Source of the DNA: Thalassomonas sp. RHCl1
GTDB lineage: Bacteria; Pseudomonadota; Gammaproteobacteria; Enterobacterales; Alteromonadaceae
Length of the DNA stretch: 64,000 bases
Assembly (NCBI RefSeq): GCF_947387555.1
Contig: NZ_CANDNZ010000002.1
Coordinates: 682,001 to 746,000, forward strand
Reading direction: 5' to 3'
Numbering within the stretch: position 1 is the first letter of the stretch; the number at the start of each line of letters is the position of its first letter. A program made the position numbers and the translations under genes. Shown piece by piece: positions 8,519-17,259 of the stretch. The notes beneath the pieces are model-generated. The model worked only from the letters and a program-made list of their open reading frames with translations, ran no database searches and was not told the origin of the DNA.

Positions 8519-9343
8519 ATGAATAACATCAATGTAAAAAGCAGCGAAAGCACCAAAAATGAAGCCTTAGAGGCAAGTGCCAATGTCCGGGTGGAAATCA
8601 CCGGTAAGGTCGCCTTGCTCACCCTCAATCGCGATCAGGCCCTTAATGCTTTAAACAGCGCATTAATGCAGGAGTTGATCGAAAAAATGCAGCAGCTTGA
8701 AGCCAGGGAAGATATCGGCTGCTTCGTGATCACAGGCAATAGCCGGGTCTTTTGCGCCGGTGCCGATATCAAGGAAATGCAAAGTAAATCCTGCCAGCAA
8801 ATGATAGCTGAAGATTATTTCAGTCCCTGGGAGCAGTTCACTGCCATCAAAACCCCGAAGATAGCTGCGGTTTGCGGTTATGCCCTGGGAGGGGGCTGTG
8901 AGCTGGCCATGATGTGCGATCTGATTTATGCCGGGGAAAGTGCGGTGTTTGCACAGCCGGAAATTAACCTCGGGGTTATCCCCGGTATCGGCGGCACGCA
9001 AAGGCTGACCCACAGCATAGGCAAAGCGAAAGCCATGGATTTGATCTTAACCGGGCGTTATATGCCGGCCAGTGAAGCAGAGCAGTCAGGCCTGGTGGCC
9101 CGGGTGTTTACCGATGAAAGCCTGTTGGAAGAAGCCTTATTTGCGGCGCAAAGCATCAGCGAGAAAGGGCGCTTAAGTGTGGCTTTGGCAAAAGAGGCGA
9201 TAGAGCAGTCGATGGAATTGCCGCTAACGCAGGGACTCTTGTTCGAGCGCCGGGTTTTTCATTCCCTGTTCGCCAGTGAAGATCAGCAAGAGGGCATGGC
9301 AGCGTTTATTGAAAAGCGTCGGCCCAGCTTCACTCAGCTTTAA
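8519..9343 (+). CDS. Enoyl-CoA hydratase/isomerase (crotonase family)
   Basis: The 274-residue protein has the whole crotonase fold. The oxyanion-hole segment FCAGADIKEM is at about 80. The first catalytic Glu lies in GYALGGGCELAMMCD (about 125). The second Glu lies in FAQPEINLGVIPGIGGTQRL (about 145), so hydration of a 2-enoyl-CoA is chemically possible. The C-terminal trimerisation helices are complete. An extra polar 25-residue N-terminus precedes the domain. It sits 60 bp after the oxidoreductase, behind AAAGGAAC, and probably shares its operon. The acyl substrate may be made by the adenylation enzyme if that works as a CoA ligase. Confidence 0.9.
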   Translation: MNNINVKSSESTKNEALEASANVRVEITGKVALLTLNRDQALNALNSALMQELIEKMQQLEAREDIGCFVITGNSRVFCAGADIKEMQSKSCQQMIAEDYFSPWEQFTAIKTPKIAAVCGYALGGGCELAMMCDLIYAGESAVFAQPEINLGVIPGIGGTQRLTHSIGKAKAMDLILTGRYMPASEAEQSGLVARVFTDESLLEEALFAAQSISEKGRLSVALAKEAIEQSMELPLTQGLLFERRVFHSLFASEDQQEGMAAFIEKRRPSFTQL

Positions 9344-9392
9344 CGTTTTCAGCAGACAAAATTTATCAATTAATTTTAAAAGGAACTTTCCT

Positions 9393-10208
9393 ATGTACCA
9401 AATGATTAAAAATACAACGAAAAAAGCAATTAAAACCAACACAGTCCAAATCATCAGCAAGCTATTGGTTACCGGGCTGCTCTTTAACGCTACTCCTGCT
9501 TTTGCCGAGCAGGATAGCGGCTTTGTGAATGTCTCGGTCAATTACTGGGACTGGAGCCAGGGCACACAGGAGCGCTCCGGCAAAAAAAGTTTCAGTTATG
9601 TCGGCGCTGAAGCCGGTGGCGGATACGACTGGGGAGATGTCTATGGGTTTCTTTATCTGCAAAACCCGGCTAAGGGGGATTTTAAAGCAGATCAGGCAGG
9701 CCAGCACGGGGCGGATCAATTTCGCATCGAGGCTAAAACCACAGTGAATATCAATATTTCTGACTCCAACTGGAACTGGTACGGAGATATTTTTAATTTC
9801 AGCGATTCTGCCGGTGGCTATGAGCAAAACCTGATCGCCGGACTCAGTTATGAACTAAATACCGACAGCGGCTTTTGGATGCGGCCGTTTTTAGGGGCAC
9901 ATTATGTTCATAATAGCGATATAGGTGCCGGCTTTAACGGTGTCATGACCGGCTGGGCTTTAGGTTACACCACCTTTATCAATGATCATAAATTGACCTT
10001 TTTCAACTGGAATGAAATCGAGTTATTGCGCGCCGACGAATATGCCGATATTAACGGCGACAAAACCGGGTTAAATGGCGCCGCCTCTGTGTGGTATCAC
10101 TATAGCGACCAGTTATCTTTTGGCATCCAGTACCGCTATGCCAAGGATAAACTTGGTGCCAATACCTACCAAAATGGTTTTATTTATACCACTAAATATA
10201 ATTTTTAG
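9393..10208 (+). CDS. Tsx/OmpK-family outer membrane channel
   Basis: The ATG at 9393 with AAAAGGAAC is chosen over an in-frame start at 9276 that lies inside the crotonase gene. The 271-residue product has a signal peptide of about 38 residues ending PAFA, then a 12-strand beta-barrel pattern. Typical Tsx/OmpK features are NVSVNYWDWSQG near the mature N-terminus, GYDWGDVYGFLYLQNP, YGDIFNFSD and a terminal aromatic (KYNF). Tsx channels pass nucleosides; marine OmpK homologues are maltodextrin/nucleoside porins and phage receptors. It follows the crotonase gene by about 50 bp and may import the substrate of this metabolic block. Confidence 0.85.
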   Translation: MYQMIKNTTKKAIKTNTVQIISKLLVTGLLFNATPAFAEQDSGFVNVSVNYWDWSQGTQERSGKKSFSYVGAEAGGGYDWGDVYGFLYLQNPAKGDFKADQAGQHGADQFRIEAKTTVNINISDSNWNWYGDIFNFSDSAGGYEQNLIAGLSYELNTDSGFWMRPFLGAHYVHNSDIGAGFNGVMTGWALGYTTFINDHKLTFFNWNEIELLRADEYADINGDKTGLNGAASVWYHYSDQLSFGIQYRYAKDKLGANTYQNGFIYTTKYNF

Positions 10209-10510
10209 TCCGGGTTGTAAGGGGGCCTTCGGCGATGGTACTTAGCAACGATCATCCAGTTGCCCCCGATATTCCCGGTGGCGGTAAAAATGTCAGCCGG
10301 GGAAAATGTTTGTTTATGTGCGCAAGGCGGGGATATGCCTTTCCCGTCAGCGCTATTACAGAGCCAAGAAAATATTGCCGTTGACCTGTTCGCCAGACAA
10401 GCGCCTGACTTGGTCATTAAGCCCAGATCCGACATTCTTCTATACTGTATAACAACACCTGCTAGCAAACGTTTACGCTTGATGTCTCCAAGCCTGCCCC
10501 CAGAGAAAAT
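10209..10510. other. Intergenic region before the hybrid kinase
   Basis: This 302 bp gap lies between the porin and the hybrid kinase. An open frame at 10260-10526 crosses it and overlaps the kinase start, but it has no ribosome site or recognisable protein pattern. No terminator with a T run and no regulatory repeat was seen. Confidence 0.4.
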
Positions 10511-13500
10511 ATGTTTAGCCAGTTAGCCACATTTTTTCGTGCCTTATTTCTTGGTGCGCTGTGTGTATCGCCTATGCTTTTACAGGCCCAGCAGATCCAA
10601 AGCAGGGAAGTCGTCCTGAGGCTAAAGTGGTTTCACCAGTTTCAGTTTGCCGGATATTATGCCGCGCAAAAGATGGGCTATTATCGCGAAGCAGGAATGC
10701 GGGTCACCATCTTACCCCGGGATATTAATTCAAGTCCCGTGGCAGAGGTGCTGGCCGGCAGTGCGCATTTTGGCATCTCGGACTCGAGTTTAGCCCTGCA
10801 TAAACTCAATGGCGAACCTGTGGTGGTACTGGCCTGTATTTTTCAAAACTCCCCTATGGTGCTGATCAGCCTGGCCGAGCAGCAAATGGTGTCGCCGCTG
10901 GATTTTGTCGGCAAACGCATCATGTATCAAAAAGGGGTCAATGATGCCATGATCGCCGCCTTATTCTATGAAGTCGGGCTAAAGCCCGGCGATTACCAGT
11001 ATTTGCCCCATAGTTTTGATGATATGGCGCTGATCAAAGGAGATACCGATGTTATCTCCGCCTATATCACGGATCAGCCTTTCCTCTATAAACAAAAAGG
11101 CATAGAGGTGAACATCGCCAATCCCATCAATTACGGTATCGACTTTTACGGCGATCTGCTGTTTACCTCGCAAAGCTTGCTTAAACGGGATCCCGAGCTG
11201 GTACTAGCCTTCAGAAAAGCCAGCATCCGCGGCTGGCAATATGCCCTGGAAAACCCACAGCAGGTGATCGACTGGTTGATAACGGATTATCACAGCCAAA
11301 AAAGCCGGGCTGCGCTGACATACGAAGCCCAGGCCACCCGGCGGGTGATCAGGCCGTTATTAACTGAGCTTGGCAATATCAATATGGGGCGCTTTACCCA
11401 GATCTCGAAAATCTACCAGGAAAAAGGCCTGGCGCCAGAATCGGGGGATTTAAGTGGATTTCATTATCTGGATTATTTTAAGCAGGCCCCCCGGGAGACA
11501 TTTTATCTGCGGACCGCGATTTTCTTTGTCGTGCTTACCCTTTTGGTGGTGGCGACTGTGCTTAATCTTAACCGGGGCTTGAAAAAGTCGGTGGCACAAA
11601 GCAGCGAAGAGTTGTACCGGGCTAATCAGCAATTGCAGGAGACTATCTATAATGCCGAGGCGGCCAACCGCTCAAAAAGTGCTTTTTTGGCCAATATGAG
11701 CCATGAAATCCGAACCCCCCTTAATGCCATTATCAACATGTCGAAGCTTTGCCTGCAAACGCAAGTAAACGCCAAACAACACAATTACCTGACTAAGGTC
11801 CATAGCTCGGCTAATTTTTTATTGCAAATTATCAATGACATTCTGGATTTTTCCAAAATAGAAGCGGGCAAACTCGATCTTGAGAGCAAGTCTTTTGCCA
11901 TCGACGGTCTGTTATCGCAACTGGCGATGTTAGCGGGTCCTAAGGCCAGGGATAAGCAAATACAGTTACTGTTTGACTTACAGCCGCCGCTGCCGCTTTA
12001 TTATACCGGCGATATGCTGCGCCTGGGACAGATCCTGTTAAACCTGGTCAGCAACGGCATTAAATTTACCAGCCAGGGTTATGTGAGTGTGACTTTTAAA
12101 GCGGTATCGGGCAAACAGGATATGGTGACGCTGGCAATTACCGTGCAAGATACCGGTATCGGCATCAGCAAAGCGGCACAAAAAAACTTGTTTCATTCCT
12201 TTAGCCAGGCAGATGTCTCTATTACCCGCCGTTTTGGCGGCTCGGGTCTTGGCCTGGTGATCTGTAAAGAGCTGGCGTCTTTGATGGGAGGTGAGTTGCT
12301 GCTCAGTAGTGAGGAAAATGTCGGTACAAGCGTGACCGTCAATATCCCCATGGCGCTTGCCCCCGCGCCGGCACTGCCGCAGCAGTGCTGGGTGCCGCAG
12401 GTGCTGCTGATCGGTACGGATAAGAAAACCATCACCAGTATGGCAAATACCTTAGCGGTGTTCGACATACCTGTAAGCTGTGCAAATTCCGTCCACGGTT
12501 TAGCGGATAAGCTCCAGGATATCGAGCTGATCCTGATTGACAATTCCTTCGACCCTGTGCTGACCCCGGCGGCTGTGATCGACTTTATCGAGCGACTCGG
12601 TCAACGGTGTGACTACCTGGCCACGGGGGATAAAAAAATACCGGTTTATTTATTGACCTCAGGCCAGGCTATGCCGGAGCAATTGGCAAGTTATACCGGA
12701 TATTACCTGAAAAAGCCGATTTATTATTCCCGGTTATACCGGGCGGTGTGCGGCGAGCATGATCCTGTTGATAAGCCGCAGGCAACACCGCAACCTGTAT
12801 CACCAGCCTGGCAGGGTAAACAGGTACTGCTGGCAGAAGATAATGACATCAACCGGGAAATCGTTATGGAATTATTGGCGGACAGCGGTATAAAACTAAC
12901 CGCGGTCGCAGACGGTAAAGCGGCAATTGCTGCCTTAGAGCAGCATGCCTATGATCTGGTGCTGATGGATATCCAGATGCCGGTAATGGACGGTGTCACA
13001 GCCACCAAAATTATCCGTAAAAACCCCGATTGGCAGCAGCTGCCTATTATTGCCTTGACCGCAAGTGCCATGGTGGGTGACAGGGAAGTCGGTTTGAGCA
13101 TAGGCATGAGTGATTATCTGACCAAACCCCTGGATGCACAAGACTTTTATGCGGTACTGGCCAAGTGGTTGGGGCCGAACCATGACAAGCAAAAGCACCA
13201 GCAGCAAAATACCCGGGAGAGCGAAACCGTGTTAACCATCAATCAGCGCCAGGTCCAGGGCATAGATTTACAGGCAGGATTAAGAAGTTGTCTTGGCAAA
13301 CGTCCTTTGCTGGAAAAACTGGTGGTGCAATTTGCCAAAAAGTTTTGCCATATCAGTCCGGAGCTCAAAGGCGCCATCAAAAACCATGACTATGACAAAG
13401 CAAAAGCCATCAGTCATAACCTCAAAGGGGTTGCCGGTAATATCGGCGCACTGACGATATCCCGCCTGGCCGCCGATATCGATAAAGGCCTGGCACAACA

Positions 13501-13585
13501 GCCGGTAGAAATAGCAGAAGATGCCCTGGTACAACTTGAGCAGGAGCTGCAGCGTTTATTGGCCAGTCTCGGCAGTCTTGGTTAG
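10511..13585 (+). CDS. Hybrid sensor histidine kinase with NMT1/SsuA-like periplasmic sensor, REC and Hpt
   Basis: This 1024-residue inner-membrane sensor has a signal/anchor segment at 1-27. An NMT1/THI5-like solute-binding domain follows at about 30-320 (LKWFHQFQFAGYYAAQKMGYY is typical), with a membrane helix at about 340-362. The HisKA has phospho-acceptor His398 (NMSHEIRTPLN), and the HATPase has N, G1 (DTGIGI) and G2 (GGSGLGL) boxes. A receiver-like segment at about 635-755 lacks a clear acidic pocket and looks degenerate. A full receiver has Asp820 (LMDIQMPVMDG), and a C-terminal Hpt has His969 (ISHNLKGVAG). The phosphorelay His-Asp-His is complete. The sensor domain suggests detection of a thiamine-precursor-like or other small ligand. 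No response regulator lies next to it. Confidence 0.9.
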   Translation: MFSQLATFFRALFLGALCVSPMLLQAQQIQSREVVLRLKWFHQFQFAGYYAAQKMGYYREAGMRVTILPRDINSSPVAEVLAGSAHFGISDSSLALHKLNGEPVVVLACIFQNSPMVLISLAEQQMVSPLDFVGKRIMYQKGVNDAMIAALFYEVGLKPGDYQYLPHSFDDMALIKGDTDVISAYITDQPFLYKQKGIEVNIANPINYGIDFYGDLLFTSQSLLKRDPELVLAFRKASIRGWQYALENPQQVIDWLITDYHSQKSRAALTYEAQATRRVIRPLLTELGNINMGRFTQISKIYQEKGLAPESGDLSGFHYLDYFKQAPRETFYLRTAIFFVVLTLLVVATVLNLNRGLKKSVAQSSEELYRANQQLQETIYNAEAANRSKSAFLANMSHEIRTPLNAIINMSKLCLQTQVNAKQHNYLTKVHSSANFLLQIINDILDFSKIEAGKLDLESKSFAIDGLLSQLAMLAGPKARDKQIQLLFDLQPPLPLYYTGDMLRLGQILLNLVSNGIKFTSQGYVSVTFKAVSGKQDMVTLAITVQDTGIGISKAAQKNLFHSFSQADVSITRRFGGSGLGLVICKELASLMGGELLLSSEENVGTSVTVNIPMALAPAPALPQQCWVPQVLLIGTDKKTITSMANTLAVFDIPVSCANSVHGLADKLQDIELILIDNSFDPVLTPAAVIDFIERLGQRCDYLATGDKKIPVYLLTSGQAMPEQLASYTGYYLKKPIYYSRLYRAVCGEHDPVDKPQATPQPVSPAWQGKQVLLAEDNDINREIVMELLADSGIKLTAVADGKAAIAALEQHAYDLVLMDIQMPVMDGVTATKIIRKNPDWQQLPIIALTASAMVGDREVGLSIGMSDYLTKPLDAQDFYAVLAKWLGPNHDKQKHQQQNTRESETVLTINQRQVQGIDLQAGLRSCLGKRPLLEKLVVQFAKKFCHISPELKGAIKNHDYDKAKAISHNLKGVAGNIGALTISRLAADIDKGLAQQPVEIAEDALVQLEQELQRLLASLGSLG

Positions 13586-13865
13586 CCCATTGCCTTAAGT
13601 CTTACTGTGTTCTTTCTGCTAAACGCCTGCTAACTGGTTGACCATTTATTGACCTCGATCAAGTGTTGTGCTCGTTTATTGCCCTCTCGCTGTTTATATG
13701 TTGCGCGCAAAGACGCAAAGGCATACAAAAGCCGGGTAAGAAAAGAACACGGAGTGTGTGCTCTTAAACTGATGTTGCCCGAAAGGGCGAAAAGCTTTCT
13801 ATTGTTGAAATGAGCTTTCATTTCATTAGCTGTCGGTAGAGTTATATGGAACAAAGGAGAAAGGA

Positions 13866-15056
13866 ATGTCGTTCTATACAGATGTCTTGAACTATGAAAA
13901 AGTGAAAACCCTTGCCGCAGATATTGATCAAATCGATCTGTCCACCACGGAAATCATCAAAGACCCGGATATTGCGGCGGCAACCGCACTGTCAATTTAC
14001 AATAATGCCGATATCAGCACCGAAGCATTAATCGAGGCGGGGAAGCGCAGGAAAAAAGCTTACCGTAAAAACAATATCATAGGTTTTGTGCCTATTTATC
14101 TGACCAATCACTGTGACGGCGAATGTAAGATGTGCGGCATGCGCAAGAATAATGACAGCCTGGTGCGCCAGTTTTCCACCCCTTCGATGATAGATGAGCA
14201 GCTGAAATTCCTGTACGAGCAGCAACATATGCGCGGGGTGGCTTTTTTAACCGGTGAATATAACGACGGTTTTGCCCGCAGCGCCAATGCTTTTATTGTC
14301 GGCTATGCACTGCGCCGCGCCCTGGATTTCGGTTTTAAAACCGTTTATATGAATATCGGCAGCCTGCAGCCGGAGTATATGGAAATCATTGCCGACTTTA
14401 TCAAACCCGAAGACAGGCACAGGGTGGCGATGTGCGTCAATCAGGAAACTTATAACGAAACCATGTATACCCGGTTTATGGCCCAGGAAGGAGATGCCTT
14501 TAAGGCAAATTTTAAAAACCGCATCGACTCTCATGACTCCTGGTCGAAAATGGGCTTTGTTTCCCACCAGATAGGTTCCTTGCTTGGGGTTAACAAGGAT
14601 GTCGGCGAGGAAGTTGCCGGGCTGATCGCCCATGCCAAGTATCTGATGAGCACCACGGCAAAAACCGTGTTTTTCTCGCTGCCGAGATTAAACCCGGCCC
14701 TTGGCACCTCGAATAAGAAACTGGTTCAGGATGATGCTTTAGTGCGTGTGATCGCCACTTTGGCCTTTGTTGCGCCGGAAAGTGCGGTGATGATGACCAC
14801 GCGCGAAACGAGAGAGTTGCAGGATCAGGTGATGCCCTTGCTTGGTTGTCTGGCCCCGGGAACACCGGAAGTAGGCGGTTATCTCAATGATCCGCAAATG
14901 ATGCCCAACAATGAAAAGGTGGCCCAGTTCAGAATTTCCGATACCCGGATGCCAAGGGATACTTTTGAGCGGGTAGAAGCCAATACCGAGTTTAATATTC
15001 TCGATTTTGTCTCTGAAAATAACCGCGCTGAAACCGAGCTGGTTGCCAATCACTAG
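13866..15056 (+). CDS. Radical SAM enzyme of the ThiH/HydG/BioB-like group
   Basis: The 396-residue protein starts 6 bp after AAAGGAGAAAGG. It carries a CX3CX2C iron-sulfur motif at Cys83, Cys87 and Cys90 (TNHCDGECKMCG), the spacing of radical SAM enzymes, with an aromatic-poor third position. A GVAFLTGEYNDG segment follows in the TIM-barrel core, as in ThiH, HydG, MqnE and tryptophan-lyase (NosL) enzymes. The C-terminal third (LGCLAPGTPEVGGYL) is consistent with the extra helical domain of that group. It would cleave S-adenosylmethionine to make a 5'-deoxyadenosyl radical. The substrate is unknown; no thi, hyd or bio genes are nearby. A glutathione S-transferase gene follows 71 bp later, and the adenylation block lies upstream. 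Confidence 0.75.
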   Translation: MSFYTDVLNYEKVKTLAADIDQIDLSTTEIIKDPDIAAATALSIYNNADISTEALIEAGKRRKKAYRKNNIIGFVPIYLTNHCDGECKMCGMRKNNDSLVRQFSTPSMIDEQLKFLYEQQHMRGVAFLTGEYNDGFARSANAFIVGYALRRALDFGFKTVYMNIGSLQPEYMEIIADFIKPEDRHRVAMCVNQETYNETMYTRFMAQEGDAFKANFKNRIDSHDSWSKMGFVSHQIGSLLGVNKDVGEEVAGLIAHAKYLMSTTAKTVFFSLPRLNPALGTSNKKLVQDDALVRVIATLAFVAPESAVMMTTRETRELQDQVMPLLGCLAPGTPEVGGYLNDPQMMPNNEKVAQFRISDTRMPRDTFERVEANTEFNILDFVSENNRAETELVANH

Positions 15057-15127
15057 CAGATTAACTTTCCACCGCAGCAAGCATCAACAAGGCTTGCTGC
15101 CTTTAACGACATTTTAAGGGATATATT

Positions 15128-15739
15128 ATGTATAAATTATATTATGCGCCGGATGCCTGTTCGCTGGCTGTTCATATTTCATTAGAAGAGCTTAATGCCG
15201 ACTTTGCTCCTTTGAGGGTAAATATCGGCGAAGAAGTCAGTCCTGAATTACTGGAGGTCAATCCTCTGGCGACCGTGCCTGTGTTGATTGACGATGATTT
15301 GATCCTTACCGAAGGGGTGGCGATTCTTAACTATTTAGCCGATCATTTTCCAAAATCCAGTCTCAGGCCGGAAACCGGCAAGGCCCGCGGTGAATTTTAC
15401 CAGTGGATGAACATACTCTCTGCCGGGTTGCACCGCAGTTATTGCCGGGCATTTGCCCCCGGCGCTTATGTCAAGTCTGAACTGGCGGCCGATGAAGTCT
15501 ATGAAGTGGCGGATGAGGAAATTCAGGAAATGTTTATTTTTATTGATAAACATCTTGCCAGCAGAAGTTACCTCTTGGGGGAGCAGGTCAGTTTTATCGA
15601 TTTTTATCTCTTTGCCATGCTTGGCTGGACCGACGCCCTGAGTTGTCCGCTGTCAAGTTACGAGAACCTGAGCGCCTTTTATGAAAGGATCCGGGTGCGT
15701 CCTGCGGTACAAAGGGCTTATGCCACGGAAAATGAATAA
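15128..15739 (+). CDS. Glutathione S-transferase
   Basis: The 203-residue protein has the thioredoxin-fold N-terminal domain with YYAPDACSLAVHISLEEL (Ser/Cys in the active-site turn, about 5-25), the cis-proline NPLATVPVLIDD (about 48-60), and the LTEGVAILNYLADHF glutathione-binding segment (about 62-76). An all-helical C-terminal domain follows, with LGEQVSFIDFYLFAMLGW. This matches the bacterial beta-class GstA pattern. AAGGGATATATT precedes the start. It is probably transcribed with the radical SAM gene. It would conjugate or isomerise an electrophilic substrate in the cytoplasm. Confidence 0.85.
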   Translation: MYKLYYAPDACSLAVHISLEELNADFAPLRVNIGEEVSPELLEVNPLATVPVLIDDDLILTEGVAILNYLADHFPKSSLRPETGKARGEFYQWMNILSAGLHRSYCRAFAPGAYVKSELAADEVYEVADEEIQEMFIFIDKHLASRSYLLGEQVSFIDFYLFAMLGWTDALSCPLSSYENLSAFYERIRVRPAVQRAYATENE

Positions 15740-15772
15740 TTGCTGTTAGTGACTTTGCTTTAGCAAGGCAAG

Positions 15773-15813
15773 AAGGCGGATGCCTGCCCGGAAAAGGGTA
15801 ATGCATCCGCCTT
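15773..15813. terminator. Hairpin between convergent genes
   Basis: An 11 bp perfect stem (AAGGCGGATGC / GCATCCGCCTT) lies between the glutathione S-transferase stop and the end of the minus-strand DUF1501 gene. It is placed to terminate both directions, though the T tract is short on both strands. Confidence 0.6.
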
Positions 15814-15838
15814 AAAAAGCTGCCGAGTAAAAGGCGGG

Positions 15839-17230
15839 TTAAATAAAATTCAGCCGGGAAGAGAAATTATTCAGGTTCGGCAATGCCTGTGCCAGTTGCT
15901 GTTCGGTGAGGCCAAACCAGCGACCCAGGGGCTCTGCCATTTGTTCTACCGAGGTTGTGGGAATCAAACGGCCGCTGCCGGCATCCTGAGCATGGCCAAA
16001 GGACATCGGTGGCATATTGCCGTAAATATTGCGGCCATTGACCGCATCGCCGATGACAAAGTGATGTCCGCCCCAACCGTGGTCGGTACCGTCATCGTTA
16101 ACCGCCAGGGTTCGGCCGAAATCAGAGGCGGTAAACAAGGTAACCTTATCCCCGAGGCCAAGCTCCTGCATGCCGGTATAAAATGCCGTAATGGCGCCAT
16201 CTAACGCCGCATGCAGTTCGGGTAAGCTTTTTGCCTGCTCTGAGTGGGTATCAAAACCGCCCATGCCGACGATAAAGACCTGGCGTTTTACCCCTAAGGC
16301 CTCTTTGGCACCAATGGTACGGGCAACCCCTTGTAACTGCCTGGCAAGGTGACTTTGCGGGAAGGAGGTGGTTAAAGGAGCGATCCCGGCAAGTGCCCGG
16401 TTATAGCTGTTATTGGTGGCGCTGGATTTTGCCAGGGCGGCGGCAATATCCTGCTGGGCTAAATTGCTGCTGCTAAAGTCTGTTGCTGCAAAATGCGAGG
16501 CCAATAGCTGTGCCAGCGCTTCGTTATCGTCAACATCCCCTAAAGCGTTGATTTCCTGTGCTTCACCGGCATTTATCTGGTAGGGAATGGCATGCTCTCC
16601 GGTAAGGAACAGGTCATTGCCGCCGCTGGTGATGACACTAAATTCCCGGCTGCTGTTTTGACCGGCGCTGATGGCGGCATCGGCAAAAGCGCCGCCCCAG
16701 CCATAAACCGCCCCTTCGGGGGAGCTGGACAGCCAGGTGGCTTGCTGGTCGTTATGGGAAAATAACCGGCTGGGTAAGGCTACCGACTCCTGTTCAAATT
16801 CAGCTTGTGTCGCCGGGGTGATCAATGGCCCGACATTGCCTATGATGGCGGCATTGCCCTGAGCAAATAAATTGCTGATCCCCGGCATTTGCGGCGGCAA
16901 AGCAAAAGCGCGGCCGCCGAAACTGGCAGCATTATCAGGATTCAGGGGCAAGAGATTATTTCTGTCCCTTTGCCCCTGGTATTGACTGACCAGCGACCGG
17001 CGAATTTGCGCATAACGGTTATAAGAGCTTTGATCATAAGGTAAAACGGTATCATGATTGTCCATACCGCCGTGGAGAAAGACGCATACCAGCGCTTTAT
17101 AGTCATCTCCCGTGGCGGCCAGGGCACTGAAACTGCTCAGGGCAGAGCTGACCGCTGTTAAGCTGCCAAGGCCGGTGGCGGTAGCCAGAGCGGTGGAATT
17201 TTTCAAAAATTGTCTGCGATTCATTTTCAT
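15839..17230 (-). CDS. DUF1501 family protein, Tat-exported
   Basis: The 463-residue protein opens with NRRQFLKNS and a hydrophobic Ala/Leu stretch, a twin-arginine (Tat) signal, so it is exported folded. The body has DUF1501 features: VCVFLHGGMDNHDTVLPYD near the N-terminus, IVGMGGFDTHSEQ in the middle and TLFTASDFGRTL...GTDHGWGGHHFVIGD toward the C-terminus, with the His/Asp residues of an alkaline-phosphatase/sulfatase-like metal site. The biochemical function of this family is not established. It is encoded directly downstream of the DUF1800 gene with a 29 bp gap, the usual pairing of these two families. Confidence 0.85.
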   Translation of the reverse strand: MKMNRRQFLKNSTALATATGLGSLTAVSSALSSFSALAATGDDYKALVCVFLHGGMDNHDTVLPYDQSSYNRYAQIRRSLVSQYQGQRDRNNLLPLNPDNAASFGGRAFALPPQMPGISNLFAQGNAAIIGNVGPLITPATQAEFEQESVALPSRLFSHNDQQATWLSSSPEGAVYGWGGAFADAAISAGQNSSREFSVITSGGNDLFLTGEHAIPYQINAGEAQEINALGDVDDNEALAQLLASHFAATDFSSSNLAQQDIAAALAKSSATNNSYNRALAGIAPLTTSFPQSHLARQLQGVARTIGAKEALGVKRQVFIVGMGGFDTHSEQAKSLPELHAALDGAITAFYTGMQELGLGDKVTLFTASDFGRTLAVNDDGTDHGWGGHHFVIGDAVNGRNIYGNMPPMSFGHAQDAGSGRLIPTTSVEQMAEPLGRWFGLTEQQLAQALPNLNNFSSRLNFI

Positions 17231-17259
17231 GGTGATTGTTCCTTTACGGCATACGCCCG

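Noticed and set aside
10260-10526. Open frame of 88 codons before the hybrid kinase
   Set aside because: No ribosome site, no recognisable motif, overlaps the kinase start.
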